Below are positions 61,673-64,000 of a DNA stretch of 64,000 nucleotides, in pieces. Both the position numbers and the translations under genes were made by a program. Every line of letters begins with the position of its first letter. The stretch's first letter is position 1. The DNA comes from Tychonema bourrellyi FEM_GT703 (GTDB lineage Bacteria; Cyanobacteriota; Cyanobacteriia; Cyanobacteriales; Microcoleaceae). The notes beneath the pieces are model-generated. The model made no database searches. It was not told the DNA's origin and worked only from the letters and a program-made list of their open reading frames with translations. Location: assembly GCF_002412335.2 (NCBI RefSeq), contig NZ_NXIB02000009.1:1-64000 (forward strand). The letters are read 5' to 3'.

Positions 61673-61859
61673 GACTAATTCTCCTAAATTTCAAATGCGA
61701 CTATCAACCCGTATCTTTTGGGCTATCCTTGCCATCACCTTGCTAGTTTGGATTCTGAGAGGTGTTGGCCTCTTGACATTCATTCCCGGTGCTGTTATTT
61801 GGATACTGATTTTGCTTTCTTTTGTTGCGGGCATCCTCAGCACTTTACTGCGTCGGTGA
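61671..61859 (+). CDS. Small membrane protein
   Basis: 62 aa from ATG 61671, or 54 aa from the ATG at 61695 ([12 protein letters not shown]). Two helices: [15 protein letters not shown] and [20 protein letters not shown]. It resembles a conserved cyanobacterial small membrane protein of unknown function. The first ATG shares bases with the start of the minus-strand gene, so the 61695 start is more plausible. Confidence 0.6.
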   Translation: MTNSPKFQMRLSTRIFWAILAITLLVWILRGVGLLTFIPGAVIWILILLSFVAGILSTLLRR

Positions 61860-61977
61860 GCGGCTATCGGGAAATTAATAAAAGAAGGAAGTTCGGCAAC
61901 GGATTCTGTAACGGATGTAACGGATGTAATAGATGTCAGGAAGAAGGAAGAGGAAAGAGGGAGCAAATAACAAATAA

Positions 61978-62090
61978 TAACCAATGCCCAATGCCCAATG
62001 CCCAATGCCCAATGCCCAATGCCCAATGCCCAATGCCCAATTCCCAATGACCAATGCCCAATTCCCAATGCCCAATTCCCATCATTTTAG
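61978..62090. repeat. Heptad repeat array (GCCCAAT)
   Basis: About 14 consecutive units of CCAATGC/CCAATTC type. It runs into the end of the YihY gene (stop at 62082-62084) and creates spurious frames of the ALGIGHW and MPNAQC type on the two strands. Confidence 0.9.
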
Positions 62091-63098
62091 TTTCATTGCT
62101 TTCCCAACTGTCACATTCAACTGAGCGCCAATCAGCATCACCAAACAACAAAGATAGAGCCACAATAGCAACACAATGAAAGTGCCGATCGTCCCGTAAG
62201 TCCAACTGTAATTGCCCAAATGCAAAACATAAAACCGAAACAAAGCTGAAATCAACGCCCACAAAATAGCGGCAAAAACAGCGCCCGAAAAAATAGGAAT
62301 GTCTCGTTGGTGTCGGCTGGGCCCGTAGCGGTAAACAAAGGCAAAGGCAACTGATACAATTCCCAAAGAACTAGGCCAGCGCCACAGCCACCAAATAGCT
62401 AACAGTTCCGACTCTAAAGGGCAACTTGTGGCGGGGAGCAGGCAACTTTTAAACTCTTTTAAATTGCAATTAGCAACGGACTCCAGCAGACAACTCTGGC
62501 GGGCAATAGCTTGTACAATTAAGTCGCTGACAAATACTGCTCCAGATGCTATAATTAATAGTATGATTGTGCCAATACTTAGGGCCAGAGCAATAAGTTT
62601 GGCTTTCAAAAAAGACCGAGTTCGATCGGGGGAGATTTCATGGATGCGATCGAGTGCAGCCATTGCCGCGCTCATTACTCCAGAAAATGCCCACAAGGAT
62701 GCTACAAAACTCAGAGAAAATAGTTCTTGATTGCGATATAAAAGGATTTCTTCGAGGGAACTGCGAATCAATTTTCGGACTTCATCGGGTATGACTTCGC
62801 CTAAAAGACCGGCGATTTGATAAAGTGTTGATTGCAAAGGTTCAAAAAGGGCGATCGCCGATAACACAGCCAACAGCCCCGGAAACAGCGCCAGCATAGA
62901 ATTGTAGGCCATTTCCGCCGACAGCCCCGGCAACCGCTGCTCTCCTGCCTTCACGCACACTTCCCTGAGCGTGCGCCAGGTCAAACACCGACAAAAAAGC
63001 CAAAAGTGACCAAATTTATTTTTGATAGCTCTCAGCAGCCTCAAAAGCACCCGAAACAAAGCTAAAATCAAGTAGCGCAGCCAGTAAAAAATGTTCAT
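62082..63098 (-). CDS. YihY/BrkB family membrane protein
   Basis: About 338 aa from the ATG at 63098 ([12 protein letters not shown]); the longer start at 63134 is less likely. The family block [26 protein letters not shown] is clear, followed by [20 protein letters not shown] and [19 protein letters not shown]. Six or more membrane helices. Earlier named ribonuclease BN, but that is not its activity; the role is unknown, probably transport or envelope related. Confidence 0.92.
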   Translation of the reverse strand: MNIFYWLRYLILALFRVLLRLLRAIKNKFGHFWLFCRCLTWRTLREVCVKAGEQRLPGLSAEMAYNSMLALFPGLLAVLSAIALFEPLQSTLYQIAGLLGEVIPDEVRKLIRSSLEEILLYRNQELFSLSFVASLWAFSGVMSAAMAALDRIHEISPDRTRSFLKAKLIALALSIGTIILLIIASGAVFVSDLIVQAIARQSCLLESVANCNLKEFKSCLLPATSCPLESELLAIWWLWRWPSSLGIVSVAFAFVYRYGPSRHQRDIPIFSGAVFAAILWALISALFRFYVLHLGNYSWTYGTIGTFIVLLLWLYLCCLVMLIGAQLNVTVGKAMKLK

Positions 63099-63173
63099 AA
63101 TGCACAGGAAACGGGGCGAAAGATGAGGTAACACAAGTCGTTAATTAATTAAGCCATTATCAACTCGCAATTG

Positions 63174-63231
63174 CCAATTCCCAATTCCCAATTCCCAATT
63201 CCCCAATCTAAAATCTAAAATCTAAAATCAA
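63174..63231. repeat. Heptad repeats (CCAATTC and AATCTAA)
   Basis: ATTCCCAATTCCCAATTCCC followed by AATCTAAAATCTAAAATCTA. It occupies most of the gap before the coiled-coil gene. Confidence 0.8.
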
Positions 63232-63235
63232 TATT

Positions 63236-63850
63236 ATGGCTCAGGATGTCAGACAGTGGTTAGATGAAATTAAGCGGCTGCAACAGCAGTTAACAGAAGT
63301 TTCGCGCGATCGCGATGAAGCCAGTGAAAGTGCAGCCCAGTGGCGTCAACTCTATAATACCGAAGCGGAACAGCGGCGGAATGATGCTAAATTAACTCAG
63401 CAAAGCATCGCCAATTTGGAAGCACAAATACAGCAACTCCAAACTTTCTCCCCCATTGTGTCGGAAGGCGACGAAGCTGGAAGTGCCCGCCAGCAAGAAG
63501 TTGAACAATTGCAAACTGTTGGCGAACTTAAGGCTAAGTTGGTTGTGGTAATGGAAGAGCGCGATCGGGCTTTTGAACAAATCAAACAATTGACTCAAGC
63601 CCTAAAGCAAGAAGAAGCCCGCCACGCTGAAACTAGCAAAAATTTAACTAGCGCCCTCGGAGATGCGGTTGACTTGCTCACGAAGGCCAAAACTCCTGCT
63701 GCTGTAAAGACAGAGACAGTATATTCTTTGGAGATAGTACCTGTTACCACTGGAAATTCGGGAGAAAGTGCGATCGAAATTCGCCACAATCCGGCTCAAC
63801 TTCCGCCTTCTAAAAATCAGTTACTTCAGCTACCACCTTTTGGTCAATAG
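63236..63850 (+). CDS. Coiled-coil protein of unknown function
   Basis: 204 aa. Residues 1-145 are a long coiled coil (WLDEIKRLQQQLTEVSRDRD, RRNDAKLTQQSIANLEAQIQ, ELKAKLVVVMEERDRAFEQI). The C-terminal 60 residues are unstructured in appearance (SAIEIRHNPAQLPPSKN). No membrane segment or known domain. It reads like a conserved cyanobacterial hypothetical; no function assigned. Confidence 0.75.
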   Translation: MAQDVRQWLDEIKRLQQQLTEVSRDRDEASESAAQWRQLYNTEAEQRRNDAKLTQQSIANLEAQIQQLQTFSPIVSEGDEAGSARQQEVEQLQTVGELKAKLVVVMEERDRAFEQIKQLTQALKQEEARHAETSKNLTSALGDAVDLLTKAKTPAAVKTETVYSLEIVPVTTGNSGESAIEIRHNPAQLPPSKNQLLQLPPFGQ

Positions 63851-63853
63851 TCA

Positions 63854-63920
63854 GTAGTAGGGTGCGTGACGGAGAAAAACCTTTAACTCGTAGCAAAGGA
63901 TGATTCATCGTCACGCACCG
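63854..63920. repeat. Foldback repeat related to family C
   Basis: GTAGGGTGCGTGACGG pairs imperfectly with CGTCACGCACCG over a 67-base stretch. It is a short relative of the TAGGGTGCGT elements. 63921-64000 holds no gene in view. Confidence 0.6.
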
Positions 63921-64000
63921 CTTCTCAAGGGAATTGTTTGTACTGTTGTGATTCTAGACAAAGCCTCGATATCACCATTCCCAGCCAGATCCTGGGAACG

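Noticed and set aside
61691-62262. Several frames with [12 protein letters not shown] or PMPNAQC text
   Set aside because: These are translations of the GCCCAAT heptads on both strands, not genes.

Overview
The window comes from a filamentous, Oscillatoriales-like cyanobacterium. The evidence is the very frequent HIP1 octamer GCGATCGC, cyanobacterial marker genes (ldpA, ycf45-type R3H ATPase, GuaB3, DevB-type fusion protein), the cyanobacterial small RNA Yfr1 next to trxA, and the dense clutter of short heptad and foldback repeats typical of Microcoleus/Oscillatoria-type genomes. The genus is inference. No rRNA, CRISPR array or intact phage is present; one tRNA, tRNA-Ser(GCT), is.

Layout. 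1-8.4 kb: accessory stretch with an SDR protein, a Uma2-type nuclease, a two-gene winged-helix plus ATPase/nuclease-like cassette (1952-4267), a PD-(D/E)XK-like protein, a DUF2786 protein, a DUF790/Bax1-like nuclease and a DJ-1/PfpI protein. 8.5-14.4 kb: a P-loop ATPase, aroE with an in-frame repeat insertion, YggT, a YkgJ Cys-cluster protein and an SLH protein. 14.4-16 kb: repeat-rich stretch with a foldback element, a broken gene and a phage-type adenine methyltransferase. 16-21.5 kb: peptidoglycan-binding/beta-propeller protein, alr, MscS channel, patatin, tRNA-Ser. 21.5-22.9 kb: two tandem BrnT/BrnA toxin-antitoxin modules around a gene remnant. 23-30.4 kb: serine hydrolase, NlpC/P60 peptidase, GT2 glycosyltransferase, cysteine desulfurase, DUF1537 kinase, EamA transporter. 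30.4-31.8 kb: decayed IS200/IS605-type element with an internally deleted tnpB and a small divergent RHH-like gene. 31.9-38.7 kb: ldpA, ycf45-type ATPase, guaB3, yfr1, trxA, LOG. 38.9-41.1 kb: TetR regulator plus DevB fusion protein without the expected devC/devA, with a perfect palindromic operator candidate. 41.5-55.3 kb: GNAT, DUF2237, a kinase/response-regulator (EAL) pair, secreted phosphoesterase, J-domain membrane protein, polA (two repeat-derived insertions), secreted nuclease, sensor kinase. 55.4-64 kb: deleted RelE/ParE remnant, clpB, RHH protein, truncated DUF262 plus HEPN RNase, secreted and membrane proteins, BrkB/YihY protein, coiled-coil protein.

The strongest structural theme is repeat invasion. 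At least four families of roughly 100-270 bp MITE-like or foldback elements, three or more heptanucleotide repeat families and several short palindromes fill most intergenic gaps. They also enter genes: aroE and polA carry in-frame insertions, and the stop codons of the GNAT, trxA and an ATPase gene lie in repeat sequence. The best candidates for undescribed biology are the winged-helix/ATPase/nuclease-like cassette at 1952-4267 and, secondarily, the DUF262/HEPN pair and the methyltransferase with its broken partner.
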